Shown here one piece after another: positions 21,761 through 32,595 of a DNA stretch of 64,000 bases. This stretch comes from Lutjanus erythropterus. Taxonomy: Eukaryota; Chordata; Actinopteri; Lutjaniformes; Lutjanidae. The stretch lies in assembly GCA_020091685.1 (NCBI GenBank), contig CM034607.1, positions 9,235,465 through 9,299,464 of the forward strand. Reading direction: 5' to 3'. Each line of letters opens with the position of its first letter. Position 1 is the stretch's first letter. Under the pieces are notes generated by a model. That model ran no database searches. It was not told the DNA's origin and saw only the letters and a program-made list of their open reading frames with translations. The translations under genes and the position numbers were made by a program.

Positions 21761-22271
21761 TCATCGTCAGGCTACTGACATCTGTCACCTTCAGTCTTTC
21801 ATCTTCCCCCTCCCCGCCCCTTCCGCCACTAACACACACCTATACACACTCGCACACATACACACACTGTTCTGCAAACGCAGAGTCCCCACTTCCAAAG
21901 CATCTCTGCCACTTATCTCTCTCATCACTCAAACCGTTCGCAGTAGCACTCCTCCTTCCTGCGCGGTGCAGAGGAATGAAAAGAACGAGACGGGCGAGAA
22001 GGGAAAAGGAAGACAGAGGGGACGATTCATTCATTTGGGAGGGCTCATATGTTCTGAAAGGTGCTGCTTTGGCAGCAAAAACTTTCCTCTGACACGTGTC
22101 CAATTGATACTTTGAAATGGCTGCCCACTCAGCAGAAGTGATGGGACAATTCCCCTCGTCTGCAGATTGGGAGATGAGAGTGTGATGTTAAGGGAGAGAG
22201 AGAGCAGTGGAAGATCCGCCGCCAGCTGAATAACTCCAGATATCACCTGCAGCCGTTGTCGGGGTTGTTTT
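21761..22271. promoter_or_regulatory. Unique GC-richer block after a CA-rich stretch, possible regulatory DNA
   Basis: 21785-21870 is C-rich with ACACAC runs. 21930-22260 is non-repetitive, with GGACGATTCATTCATTTGGG and GCCGCCAGCTGAATAACTCC. Frames on both strands overlap here without a recognisable domain. The regulatory role is speculative. Confidence 0.2.
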
Positions 22272-22395
22272 ATCGATTTTCATCCACTTCCCCCTCATCA
22301 TCGTCAATGTCGCCCACGCTGTCAACCCCACCGCCGTCATCATCATCATTATTTACACAAGTGTCACTCACCATCATCATCATTATCTTCTTCGT
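22272..22395. repeat. Imperfect (ATC)n trinucleotide region
   Basis: Runs of CATCATCATCAT (22336-22349 and 22371-22383) occur within C/T-rich DNA. Confidence 0.75.
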
Positions 22396-22666
22396 CCTCG
22401 CCACTGCTCATCAGGGTTTGTGGTGATTTGACGTACAAATACTGTAATTATCATCATAATGGAGGTCAGTCGAAAGCAATGAGTGATTGCCAGAAATTGG
22501 AGGTCTGATGAGCCGTTATTGTATGTTTCAGATCCTGATATTAAACATTCTCGAATCCGGGGGATGTGTACGACTGATGAACATATGTACACGAACCACT
22601 GGAGAATGTAAAAAAAAAAAAAATATGGATAAGTAAAGAAAAAAATTACATAAATAAAGAAAGACA
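22396..22666. other. AT-rich DNA upstream of the Tc1 remnant
   Basis: It contains an A-run (22610-22623). It may be decayed upstream Tc1 sequence, but no motif could be aligned. Confidence 0.3.
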
Positions 22667-22831
22667 GTACATGATGCAGATGTTTCCATACAGGGCACGA
22701 GGGCTCAATGAATGTTTGATGAGTATGAAAATGATGTGAATCATATGTTACGGCCTTCACAGTCAACACATCTCAACCCAGCTGAACATCTGTGGGGGAC
22801 TGTGAAGCACCACACTAGGAAGCCATTTCCT
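22667..22831 (+). pseudogene. Tc1/mariner transposase C-terminal remnant
   Basis: In one frame the sequence reads VHDADVSIQGTRAQ, a stop at 22709-22711, then MFDEYENDVNHMLRPSQS followed by THLNPAEHLWGTVKHHTRKP. The FDE..NDVNHM..PSQS-LNP-EHLW pattern is the C-terminal catalytic part of fish Tc1-like DDE transposases; the E of NP-EHLW is the third catalytic acid. The equivalent of the usual SPDLNP is STHLNP, and an in-frame stop interrupts it, so it is inactive. The N-terminal DNA-binding domain and the inverted repeats are not seen nearby. Confidence 0.8.
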
Positions 22832-23690
22832 AACAAATATCATCTTATTTTTGTTCATATCCATGATTTGTTCTTATTTTGTTGATACCCATTGACTTCT
22901 GGCAGTCGCCAATGTTTTCTTGTCTTATTTTTTGCTCTTTTCTTGGGTAAGAGAAAATTTTATGAGTGGTTGAGAACATGCTTTCCAAAATAAGAGGAAA
23001 AAAAGTCTCATTTTCACAGCCCATGAATTGTTTGTCCAGTGTAATGAAACTCAAGTTAAAACTTCAGTCCCAGGTTCATTGAGGTGTACATGTATGATGT
23101 CCGTGCGGAGGACTGTTATGATTGGTGGAACTCACAATAAGCAATGATGACAGGTAAAATTTGCAGAAAAGTTGCAGAGCTTGGACAAAATTGCAAGGTC
23201 ACGCAGACTTCATCGGTTGAATTTGAGTGAATTGTTGCAATCGTAACATCGCGACTTCCTGGAGAGATTGTAATGATAATATTAAAATATATATAATATA
23301 TATCTATTTTATATAATCTTCAATTTATTAAAGTTTTGTTTTGTAGACTGATAGTCAGAGAACAAAACAGGTAATTTGAAGATGTCTGTGTAACACAGAA
23401 ACTGACATAGTAAATGTTATCAGACGTTAAAAAAAAAACTAAATAATTAAGAATTAATTAATAAACAATTCTGTTGATTAGATGTTTAAATTAAAGTGTA
23501 AAAAGAAACATAAATCTTTTCCTTTAAGCTCCCACCAGTCGGGAAAAAGTAGCAAAAAGCTTTATATGTCATTTCCTTTACCACCAACCATTTGATCACA
23601 TCATTCAACACATCTGGTAAGAGCAGATTTGGATGGTTAAGAACCTTCAGCGCATTTGGAGTCGACTTCTCTTATTTTTTCTCTTTTCAG
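22832..23690. other. AT-rich unique DNA
   Basis: It includes an AT-only patch (23278-23320) and an A-run near 23430. The last 25 bases (CTTATTTTTTCTCTTTTCAG) form a strong acceptor-like site. Confidence 0.4.
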
Positions 23691-23762
23691 GAAATAAAGA
23701 GAACGTTGCTGCATGAGGCCCAGTGTTTCATGAAACACAATGAAATTCCTGTCCTCACATGA
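23691..23762 (+). other. Candidate terminal exon segment
   Basis: Directly after a textbook pyrimidine-tract acceptor, the frame starting at 23691 is open for 23 codons (EIKRTLLHEAQCFMKHNEIP, then VLT) and ends with TGA at 23760-23762. No donor, partner exon or polyadenylation signal nearby supports it. I do not recognise the peptide. It may be chance. Confidence 0.18.
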
Positions 23763-26231
23763 TGTTTATCTGTGCAACAATAACAACAACAAAAAACTAC
23801 AATGAGTACTAAAATGCTGAAATGTGTTTCCAGTATTACTCCCTGCCTTATTCTGTTATTACTCAAGCAGAGAGGGTGCCTTTACTTGGTTATAGGGAGA
23901 GATGCTTTCATAACAACAAGGCCACTACAGCAGAATGAGGCCACTGCTGGAAATGTTTCGAGATGTGATTTCAATGCCAAAATGGAAAATTTGCTGTAAT
24001 GATCCACTTAACATGAGAGAAATAGACTGAACATTGTGAACCTCTGAATGATTTCACGGTTGAGGTGTTAATTTGTCACCCGTTTGTAGCCTCTCTAGGT
24101 CAGGTTAAAGTTGTCTGGCGCTGTTTCTTTACAATGCAGTTTGAAGTTCTGGAATTCAAGATAAAACATTACAACAAAAGGAATGAACAGCATGGACTCC
24201 TGATTTTTTCCAGCTGACAGACCCACGCTGTGTGAGCAATGTGCCGTGTACTCCCCCTGCAACACTGTAATGCACAGGCAACAGTGCTGTGATCTTCTTC
24301 TTAATCTTCGTCTTAACCAATACCATATGTCTTATTATCTACATTACATACATTGTCTACTTTTACTTCACATCTGTAGTCACACACACACGCATATACT
24401 TAACAAAAATGCCAAAAAACTTCATTTGCATTGTAATATTAAAATCCAGTCATCATGTTTTTTTTTAACGTGTGCTCACATAGGCTTGAACCAAACAACT
24501 TCAACCAAGAATATCATGACAACCACCCATCAACCAATCTTCAACAGTTACCTTAAATTTTTGTGTACTTTTTGTTGAGCTAACAAAGAACAGGTTAATG
24601 GGATTAGTGGGACGCCCACTTTTCAACGTTCAAATCCCAACGTTATGTCCCACCTGCCTACTCTCAAAATGCCGTTCAATCTAGCCTTCAATTACTTCGT
24701 CTTCATCACTTGCTGCTATAAACATAAAGATAATCTCACTGTCATATTTCAGTAGAGCAGCACGACAGGAAATGCTGAAATATTGTAACTCAAGCAAATG
24801 AGATGAAGCCACAATAGAATAAAATTCACTTTCCTTCCTTGTTAGCATCAAGCTCTGCAATAGAAGCAGCCTGATTGCAGCAAACTTTAAAAACAGACAT
24901 GGTGAACCCACATATTCTGCCCCGAGGCGCTGACTGTGCAAATATACTTTATTATTTTTAACTTTTTTAGTCCCCATCAAGTTTCTGTGAATTGGGTGAC
25001 ACCATTGCTGCTTAAACAGCTCTAAGAATAAGCACCTATACACAACATAATTAGTGATAAACAAACAATATTTACTGAGTAGATTTTTTTGTATTGAGTC
25101 TTTAATAATTTTAGAAAATATAAAATGTAGGAAAAAAGAGTCTAGAATTCCAACTAACTTTTGTCTGAGAGATTAGATAATCATTGTCTTGTTTTAAAAT
25201 GAATGTGCATCTAAGTGGAGTGTCGTCATGACAATTATCTGGACTGGTCCCAAAGCACAAGTTTCTTTTCATGCGTTTGTTCACACGGTATGCAGAACCT
25301 TTTTCAGTTCATAAACACCGGTGCCTGTTGGCATTCATCAAATGCAATAAACAGTTATTTTACTGTCACTTCTGTCAGGGAAAGAATCATGGAACAACAC
25401 AGCCCTGGAAGAGTCTGCGAGAAGACAGAGACAGATCAAGAGGTTAGCAAGACAAACAAGCTACGCACAGCAAGCTAACACATCAACTTTCTGTTGTTTG
25501 CTGGCATCAGATTTAGAGAGGAAACAACACAAGTTTACCTGCTTGCTTTTCCCGCACTTCCTCTTTCCGTAACCAGATGGAGAGTTCTTCTTTATCCTCT
25601 CATTATTGACATAATGTACTTAGTGCACATGGAAGACATTACGCTTCAGGACAGGTCATAAAGCCCAGAAAGGCTTTGGAAGTCACATAACATTAATATA
25701 AAGGACTTCCACCCACGATGTAAGGATTTGACTCCCATGTGAAGCTTATAGTTGATTTATTATTTTAAGACTTACTTGACTTATTACCTCCTTTTTTTAT
25801 AATTATCATGTCCTGTTTTCTGTCATAGTTTGGCTATATTTAGGACATAAAACTACTTGCCTTGGTTTAGGAAAAGATCCATAGAGACATGCTGTTAGGA
25901 TGGCTAAAATAAACAGTTATTAAATGGCAAAAGGCCCTATGCAGCCACCATTCAGCCTCCAAATAACTAGAAGCAGAACCACAGCAAAGCGGCAGCCCGC
26001 CACCCTCTGTGACAGCGAGTTTCCAACTCACTGAGCCTTTAACAATAAGAACACCTAGACAGGTGCGAAGACAGGATCATCAGGGTTGTTTAAGCCATGA
26101 TTGTTCACACGTGAAATACTATGCAGTAATACGCTCACCTCCTCTTTAGGTGAAATGGAGTTAGACTTCCACGGCCCGGAGTGTAACCTCACTTCTGATG
26201 GAGAAAGGAAATGCGCTGACTTTCTTTCACT

Positions 26232-26235
<4 letters not shown>
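23763..26235. other. Long AT-rich unique stretch
   Basis: A CACACACACACG run lies at 24381-24392. The 110- and 127-codon frames (24246-24578 plus strand, 24681-25064 minus strand) show no recognisable domains. No mobile-element ends were found. 25390-25560 is slightly more complex, but nothing can be named. Confidence 0.4.

Positions 26236-26281
<46 letters not shown>
26236..26281. repeat. (CA)n microsatellite
   Basis: About 22 uninterrupted AC units. The His-Thr and Val-Cys repeat frames across it are artefacts. Confidence 0.97.
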
Positions 26282-26284
<3 letters not shown>

Positions 26285-26799
26285 CAACCGACACAAACAA
26301 ACAGAGCAAACTCAATAAGAAGATTACGATGGCTCATTTTCCATCTCAACTCAAGGGGAAGATTACTAGATTCCCATAGCAAATTAGCTCAAATGAATGG
26401 TTCATTATCAGTGTGAAACATGGTGGTAGTTGGATGTGATCATTATGGCCGCTCTTGGTTGGCTTGATTAATCATGTAATCACAGAGACAAGCTCGGATT
26501 GCAGTGGCGTGGAGCTCAATCTGTGATCTGAATGTAGTTTTACTAACCTGCTTCTAGCAAGGAGATGCATTTTAATGATCTGTTTGTTTCCAACTGTAAA
26601 TAGGAAAAAAACAAACGTGCTGCTTTGGCTAAAAAAAAAAAAAAAAAAAGAGAGAAGAAGAAGAACCCTGCAGATATATTTTTCCATCCCTGCATGGCTG
26701 TCAACTGTCTTCATTCGCTTCCTCCTGTCTCCATGTCTCCCTTTCTCCCTGTCTCATGTCTCCCAGGTGTTTATTTACAACACAAAGATAGTGCTTTAA
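26282..26799. other. Unique DNA with an A-run
   Basis: The A-run 26631-26649, followed by GAAGAAGAAG, creates Lys-rich frames that are not genes. Confidence 0.5.
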
Positions 26800-27190
26800 T
26801 GATGCCTCAGGGTTGTCAATACAATCAGAGAGCGACCCTCTTCATGTACGCGAGCTGTCAGAAAACAAAGGCCTACAAGTTACAGTTACAGCGCCTAGAA
26901 CACGAACTGGCACCCACGCCGAAGCTCTCTTTCCACCGCGTTACCGGGACAAAGATACGAACAAAAGCTCTGTCAACACAGTCTGACATTGTCTTTGGAT
27001 AGATCCCTCTGTGTGCAGTGTGTTTACATGTGCTAACAGCCTTCTCTTTTCCAAAAGCCTCTCCGAAGCGGCCCTAATGATCTCTGCTGATGACAGATTT
27101 CGGTGCATTGTGGGAAAGATCAGCCGACTTTGGAGTAAAAATAGATACTCTATCCTTGATGCTATTTTTGTTTTTTTATTGTGAATAATT
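26800..27190. promoter_or_regulatory. Unique mixed-composition block, possible conserved non-coding element
   Basis: A non-repetitive stretch (GGCACCCACGCCGAAGCTC, GCGGCCCTAATGATCTCTGC, GGTGCATTGTGGGAAAGATC) lies between low-complexity flanks. GCATTGTGGGA (27104-27114) resembles a ZNF143/Staf-type ACTACAATTCC-like core only loosely. The call rests on composition. Confidence 0.22.
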
Positions 27191-27238
27191 AAAGCTTTGA
27201 GTTTGACGGTGTGTGTGCACATGCATGTGTGTACAGCT

Positions 27239-27263
27239 GTGTGTGTGTGTGTGTGTGTGTGTA
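27239..27263. repeat. (GT)n microsatellite
   Basis: About 12 GT units; the flanks carry further TGTGTG fragments. Confidence 0.95.
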
Positions 27264-27799
27264 TAATTACTGGCATTTGCGTAGTGGAGCATCTCTCATT
27301 ACAGTGAAGAGGCTTGCAGAGAGGACAAGGTCAAGGCTCAATTTATCATCGTTTGCTACTCAGGGCACAGAGTGTTAGCAGGCGCTGTAGCAGAAGCGTA
27401 GCCACTCGGAATATGAAAATCCGTCTGCCTCCTACGCGAGGTAACAGCAAGATGGGTGCTGCTAACAGATATTTTGGGATTTATTTATTCTTCCTGAATT
27501 AAGGACGAAATGAGATTTGAATTCTCCTCACTTTTTATGTAAGGAAATGTAAACTAAAATGTTACTCCAGCATGCAGAAAAGGAGGATAAAACTGTTTTG
27601 GGACATATAGGTGGAGCCTTTAGGAGTGGATGTTTCCCATGTTAGTTTATCTGACATTTAAAGGGCTGGTGATGCTAGAAGAAATACTGTCAATATCAAA
27701 TAGGTCTATCTGTGTATGCACAGTACTACAGGACACATTTACTACATGACACACCCCTCAAAGAGGTCATAGTTTGGTGAGTTTTAAGTAGCATAAATA
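27264..27799. other. Unique non-coding DNA
   Basis: No feature is recognised. Confidence 0.4.
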
Positions 27800-28264
27800 T
27801 TTGGTTAGTGTGTGTGGTTAGGTTTAGGTACTGAAAAATACTTTGTTAGGTTTAGGAGCCACAGCTACTTTGATAGGTATTGGAACCAAAAACACTTTGA
27901 TTTGGGCACCAAAAAGATGTGGTTAGACTTAGGCATCATAACTACATAGTTAGACTTAGGCACCAAAACTTTGTAGTTAGGCTTAGGCACCAAAACTGCG
28001 TCATAAGGCGTGGGCACCAAAACTACTTGGTTAGGTTTAGGCACCAAAACAATGGGGTTAGGTTTAGGCATCGAAAAAAAAATACTTTGTTAGGTTAGTA
28101 GCCACAACCACTTTAATAGGCTGAGGCACCAAAAATGTTTGGTTAGGTTTAGGCACCAAAACTATGTTTTTAGACATAGGCACCAAAAACACTTTGTTAG
28201 CTTTAGGGACCACAACCACTTGGCTAGATTTGGGCATCAGAAACACTTGGCTAGGTTTAGACAT
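27800..28264. repeat. 27-bp minisatellite (GGTTAGGTTTAGGCACCAAA type)
   Basis: About 16 units of ~27 bp, each built as (C/T)TTGGTTAGGTTTAGGCACCAAAAC with variation. Because 27 is a multiple of three, minus-strand frames stay open and encode a nine-residue repeat (VLVPKPNQV-like), giving spurious ORFs at 27865-28071 and 28064-28264. The TTTAGG core is not the TTAGGG telomere repeat. Shorter related units occur at 50816-50998. Confidence 0.9.
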
Positions 28265-29059
28265 TCTAGCTCTTACTCAGAACTTGGTAGATAGTTAGCC
28301 TAGCTTGCTGATGTTAACACTCATTCACTTGACATTACAAGATATTCTGAGTCATTAGCTACCGTTAGCTGTTTCTCATCATTGAGTCCATATGTAATGA
28401 CAGCAAATAACCTGTATGTAACCTCAATATCTATTTCAGATCTGTAGTGATACTGAGAGCGCTTTCGCCCAGATCTCATTCCCAGGTCATCAGATACCAT
28501 CGTACAAAGTACCCTGTAGCATCTATATAAGATGCACTGGGTTTACAGTGCTTAAAGTGTAAACCTATGAATAGTGAATAGTGTAGGCCTAAAGAGTGAG
28601 AAAGTTTGTGTATGGAGAAGGTGGGGTGGATGGAGGGAAACAATCACAGTACTTTAACCCAAGAGGCCAGGGATTATGTCCCATGTGAAACCAAGAGTCA
28701 ACGTTATCAAAGGTTTTAAATTACATGAGAATGAACTGGCTCTTTTCAATTTTGTACAGATATTTGTCCAATCAAGTTACAGCATTAAAATTTGATTCCC
28801 CCTGGCAGACACTGAAGGGGGCGCTGTCGTGGTAGAAAAACCTAAATCTCATCATTTTGGTCAAAACAAACATCAGATAGATAGAACAGAAAATATACCA
28901 ATTGCTCAGGAAAATTTCATTTTAATTTCAGTTCGACTTCAAAAGCAAGCTGGTGTCAGTTATCAGTTTGAGGAATAATCAAAAATGACAAATCCTGAAA
29001 AAATACAAAGATCAACTGTCAAAAACAAAAAAAAAAGACAAGCTCGGCCCACCCTTCTG
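28265..29059. other. Unique non-coding DNA
   Basis: Nothing is recognised other than short GTTAGC runs and an A-run near 29025-29036. Confidence 0.4.
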
Positions 29060-30300
29060 AAAATGCTCTCCCCTCCAGTGCCCGCATCTTCATTAATGAT
29101 CAGATGCCTGCTGATGAATCCAGCAGCGCTCTTCTGGGCGATCTCGAGCCTCCAACACGTTTCAGACCTCGCCGCTCCGCCTGAGTGTCACGCAGCTCCT
29201 CTCAAATCCAGACCTGCAAGTTAAGACAAATATGTGACAGTACTCGATAATTGGAACTAATTGGACAACATTATGCATTCAGATTTGCTGTTTACTCTCC
29301 ACGTCTCGACACATCAGCAACTTGTCATCTGATCGCTCAGCGCTGTCTGTTATCAGTGCAAATGAGCTCGTTTCAGCTGCGTGTCAGCGACAAAGAGCTG
29401 GGGAACAGGAGAGGAGAGAGTCAAAATTGTGTTTCCGTTCTGCAACTATTCCAGAAAGTTCTCTAATTAGGCCTATCTAGGTGGTTAATAAATCAAAAGA
29501 GAGCAAAAGCAAGGGGCCCCCGCGTTGCGATTCTCACATCTCCTATGAATAAATGATGAAATGTGAGACAGACAGAGCAATTATTAGCTTTCTTAAACAT
29601 CGTTTACACACCAAACAGGCTCTACATAATGCATGGGGCTGTTTTTAATGGTGCAGATCAAAGAGAATCAAAGCCCCAGTGGTGCCACTGTTAAACTGAC
29701 TGCAATTAAATAAATCATAAACAAAGAACAGTCATGTAGCAGTCCAGGGGCCCCCATAGTGTCTCCCCAATGAAAGACACTGATAATAAGTGCCTGATTG
29801 GATCTCGGGGGTCCCTCCGGACGGCAATTTGAGAGTTGTAAATATTATGAAAACTCATTTGTAATAAAGAATGCGATTTGATGGATCGATCACGCCTGCA
29901 TTATTATGCTTATTGCATCCCCGCGATATCTGGCCTCAAGACAAGCCTGAATTCAATCACAGCGCCCGGCAGCCATTTTGTGTCAGTCAATCAAACAAGT
30001 AAATTGCTTGTATGGCAATCAGCTCGCCTTGCCTGCCAGTGAGCGCTGACAGTGCTGTGATTATTTTCTCCGCTCATTCGTCTCTAATGCCTCGCCGTTT
30101 TACTGTCACTGCTCTAACACCAATCAGAAAGAGATGCCAAAGATCAAGTGCGTGTGAGCGTGCGCACACGCGGGCGCGCCGGCTCGCGACGCATCCTCGC
30201 TTTCTGAATTCAACACCTTTGACCCGTCATTCCGCAACAGAGGTGATGCTGATAACGAAACCAAACACCATCACTAAGCTGTCTTTTTCTGCACCGAATC
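29060..30300. promoter_or_regulatory. Large unique block, best candidate for conserved regulatory DNA
   Basis: For ~1.2 kb there is no recognised repeat, balanced composition and a high density of transcription-factor-like words. Two ATCAAAG (TCF/LEF-type) sites lie exactly 10 bp apart at 29657-29663 and 29667-29673. Other words include GATAATTGGAACTAATTGG (29245-29263), GACTGCAATTAAAT, GTCAGTCAATCAAAC and GGCAGCCATTTTG. A CpG-rich patch with GGCGCGCC is near 30173-30180. This is the texture of developmental enhancers in gene deserts. Conservation cannot be tested here, so the call is inference. Small frames at 28985-29224 and 29251-29466 are judged fortuitous. Confidence 0.4.
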
Positions 30301-30600
30301 GTGTGTGTGTGTGCGTGTGTGTGTTTGTGTGTGTGAGATGACAGTTGAGGGATTTAGGGAACAGTGGGTGAGAGAAAGGAGCCGAGTTCCACGCTTGTGT
30401 GTCGGCATGCATGTGTGTGTTGGGCTTCCGATATCAGGACATGGATTGAGAGTTGATAGGGCTCGAGATTACAACAGAGCTTTCAATTTTCTATTTTCTA
30501 AAGCGCCCCCTCTCACACACACACACATGGGCGCACACCCGCACACACACACTCCTCCCTCCACTACCACCGCTGCCACACAGCCCTGATTATTTTCCAC
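30301..30600. repeat. Degenerate (GT)n / (CA)n region
   Basis: GTGTGTGTGTGCGTGTGTGTG (30301-30321) and CACACACACACA stretches (30514-30550) are present. They flank unique sequence. Confidence 0.8.
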
Positions 30601-32545
30601 TCTAACAACGAGCGCCCAGACTGAAACACACACAGTAGCAGACAGGTCACACCGACAACCTGCACCAGCACCAGCAAGACGTCCCGGAGTAGCAGGATTC
30701 CTACTCTCTGATTCAAAGGTTGGCGTGTGGTTTTAGGAGAACAAACGCGCAAAAAATGTGCGTGATGAGCCTTGCAACTTTGTGCCTCTAAACATCATTA
30801 TATTTTACAGCAGACTGTGACGAACACTGTGTGACTGTGACAAACACATCACGCTGGGCTTCAGGGAAAAACATGTTGAACAAATGCGGAAACTCGCATG
30901 TGTGGTGGACTGGGAGAAAAAGCAGCATGACCACGAGCAGAACATGGTACATTTTAAATATTTACTGCACCATTACATGTAGTATTGATTAGTGAAGCTG
31001 GGAGTATATACTATAAATAAGATGATACATACATTAAACATACTTATAGCCTAGCTACTTGCATATCATGGAAAATACATGGTTCTATTTGGAGCACCTT
31101 ACGAGTATATTTTTTATGCATGTCCAACATGGAGAGCTAATTTAAAGAGTTTCCTGGAGTTTAAACGATAAACATAAACTCATCTATGTTGAAAAGAAAA
31201 CCAAATTTTGAAGATGATTATAAGATGTTGCAGAGGGACCTATGACAGCAACATATATTTACATCTTAGGCGCTGCCTAACTAAATTTATCATTTGCTAG
31301 CTCGTTAGCTAGTGTTTTGCTAACATTAGCTAGCTAGCATTTTTCTAACACTAGGTAACCTATGATGTGATCTGATATATCGTTTTTACAAGTTCACTGG
31401 AGCACGGAGCAAAGGACGGCTAAGATGTAAGAAGTTAATTATTGTTCAAAAATTCCAAATTTGTCTGAAATAAATAAAAATAAAAAAACACGACACATTT
31501 GCATGACTTATTTTACAAGGATCGCAGCTGGCCATTTGAATGCCCTAAGTGTAACTGCTCTGTGGTAGAGTGTATCAGGCAACATTCTGATTGAAGTACA
31601 TGATGGCTGTTGTTTTAAGGCTCACACGAATAATTTTTTAGGTTGATACAATTCATCATACAGATTTGGTGAAAATTTTAAACATTTTGACCACTCAGGG
31701 TCAAAAATCCATCCCAGTCAAGACATTTAGAGACTGCTGTAAGAAACTGTTTATTTTGCTCAAATTCCTCAAAATACTGTGACATAGAGAAGCCATGCAT
31801 CGTCAGAATGCTTCATGTCCAGGTTTGTGAAGTTTCATGCATGCAAAAAAACTGCATGATTTTTGCCCAAAACTGCGATGGATTAGCATGAAGTGACTCT
31901 TGGGTTCCTATACGTACTTGAAGTGAGAAATCAAGGGACCCCTTTTGAAAAAAGCCATGCCAGTTTTTACCTTGCTAATATTTAGCCTGACTTTGGAGCA
32001 TTATTTAGCCCCCTTACCAAGAAGCTAGCATGACATGGTTGGTATCAATGGATGCTGTAGGTCTAGCTTTAAAGGTGGACCTGCTAAAGCCTCTGAAACA
32101 CAGTACTGTGTGTGGTGTATAGGTAAAGTTGTGTAAAGCTCTTTTGGCGCCTTCACCAGCACTTGGTTCCCTACATACAGCATGTGATGTGCATGTACAT
32201 AGCAGCTGCGCTGATAGATTATAACTCAATTCGTTTCTAAGATATCCCTCTAAGACAAACAATAAAATATACTGAAAACATGGACAATTTGGAGCGAGTG
32301 CCTTGAGATATTTCTGTGGATGTTTTGTCCATTGGATCCCCTGTCACTAACACAAAGTCACGCTTCAAGCTATAAATTTTTAATGGCCACATTTCGAATC
32401 CTCAGAAGATAAACTGTAGTTCTATGTCAGCTTGTGCCACAGACTATGAAAAATGCCAGGTCCCGCTGTTGTTGACAACTCGTTGTGCTTTGTGCCTTCA
32501 TTTACAGAAATGCCACCCTAATTCTAACGTCAGGGAATACATAAC
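30601..32545. other. Mostly AT-rich DNA, partly decayed dispersed repeat
   Basis: 30600-31500 shows nothing apart from GCTAGCTAGC-type palindromic runs (31296-31340). 31610-32260 reads like a dispersed fish repeat (GCATGCAAAAAAACTGCATG, TTTTGCCCAAAACTGCGATG, GCCTTCACCAGCACTTGGTTCC), but I cannot delimit its ends. Confidence 0.35.
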
Positions 32546-32550
32546 ATTTA

Positions 32551-32595
32551 GGGGTGTATTGATATGACTCGCCAGTGGTAGAATCAATACACCCC
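32551..32595. repeat. Perfect 13-bp hairpin with hAT-like ends
   Basis: GGGGTGTATTGAT (32551-32563) pairs exactly with ATCAATACACCCC (32583-32595) across a 19-base loop, preceded by TA to give TAGGGGTG. The ends resemble the TAGGGGTG termini of the element at 15703-19534, suggesting a transposon collapsed to its tips. No 8-bp flanking duplication is evident. Confidence 0.7.

Noticed and set aside
24681-25064. 127-codon minus-strand frame
   Set aside because: No domain, no splice context, and AT-rich composition typical of chance frames.
26101-26416. His-Thr and Val-Cys repeat frames
   Set aside because: They arise from the (CA)n tract at 26236-26281.
26625-27002. Lys-rich 125-codon frame
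   Set aside because: It starts in an A-run and has no domain; composition artefact.
27865-28264. Two repeat-protein-like minus-strand frames (VLVPKPNQV-type)
   Set aside because: They result from a 27-bp minisatellite whose unit length is a multiple of three.
27800-28264. Interstitial telomere repeat (TTTAGG words)
   Set aside because: Vertebrate telomeres are TTAGGG; the unit here is 27 bp and only superficially similar.
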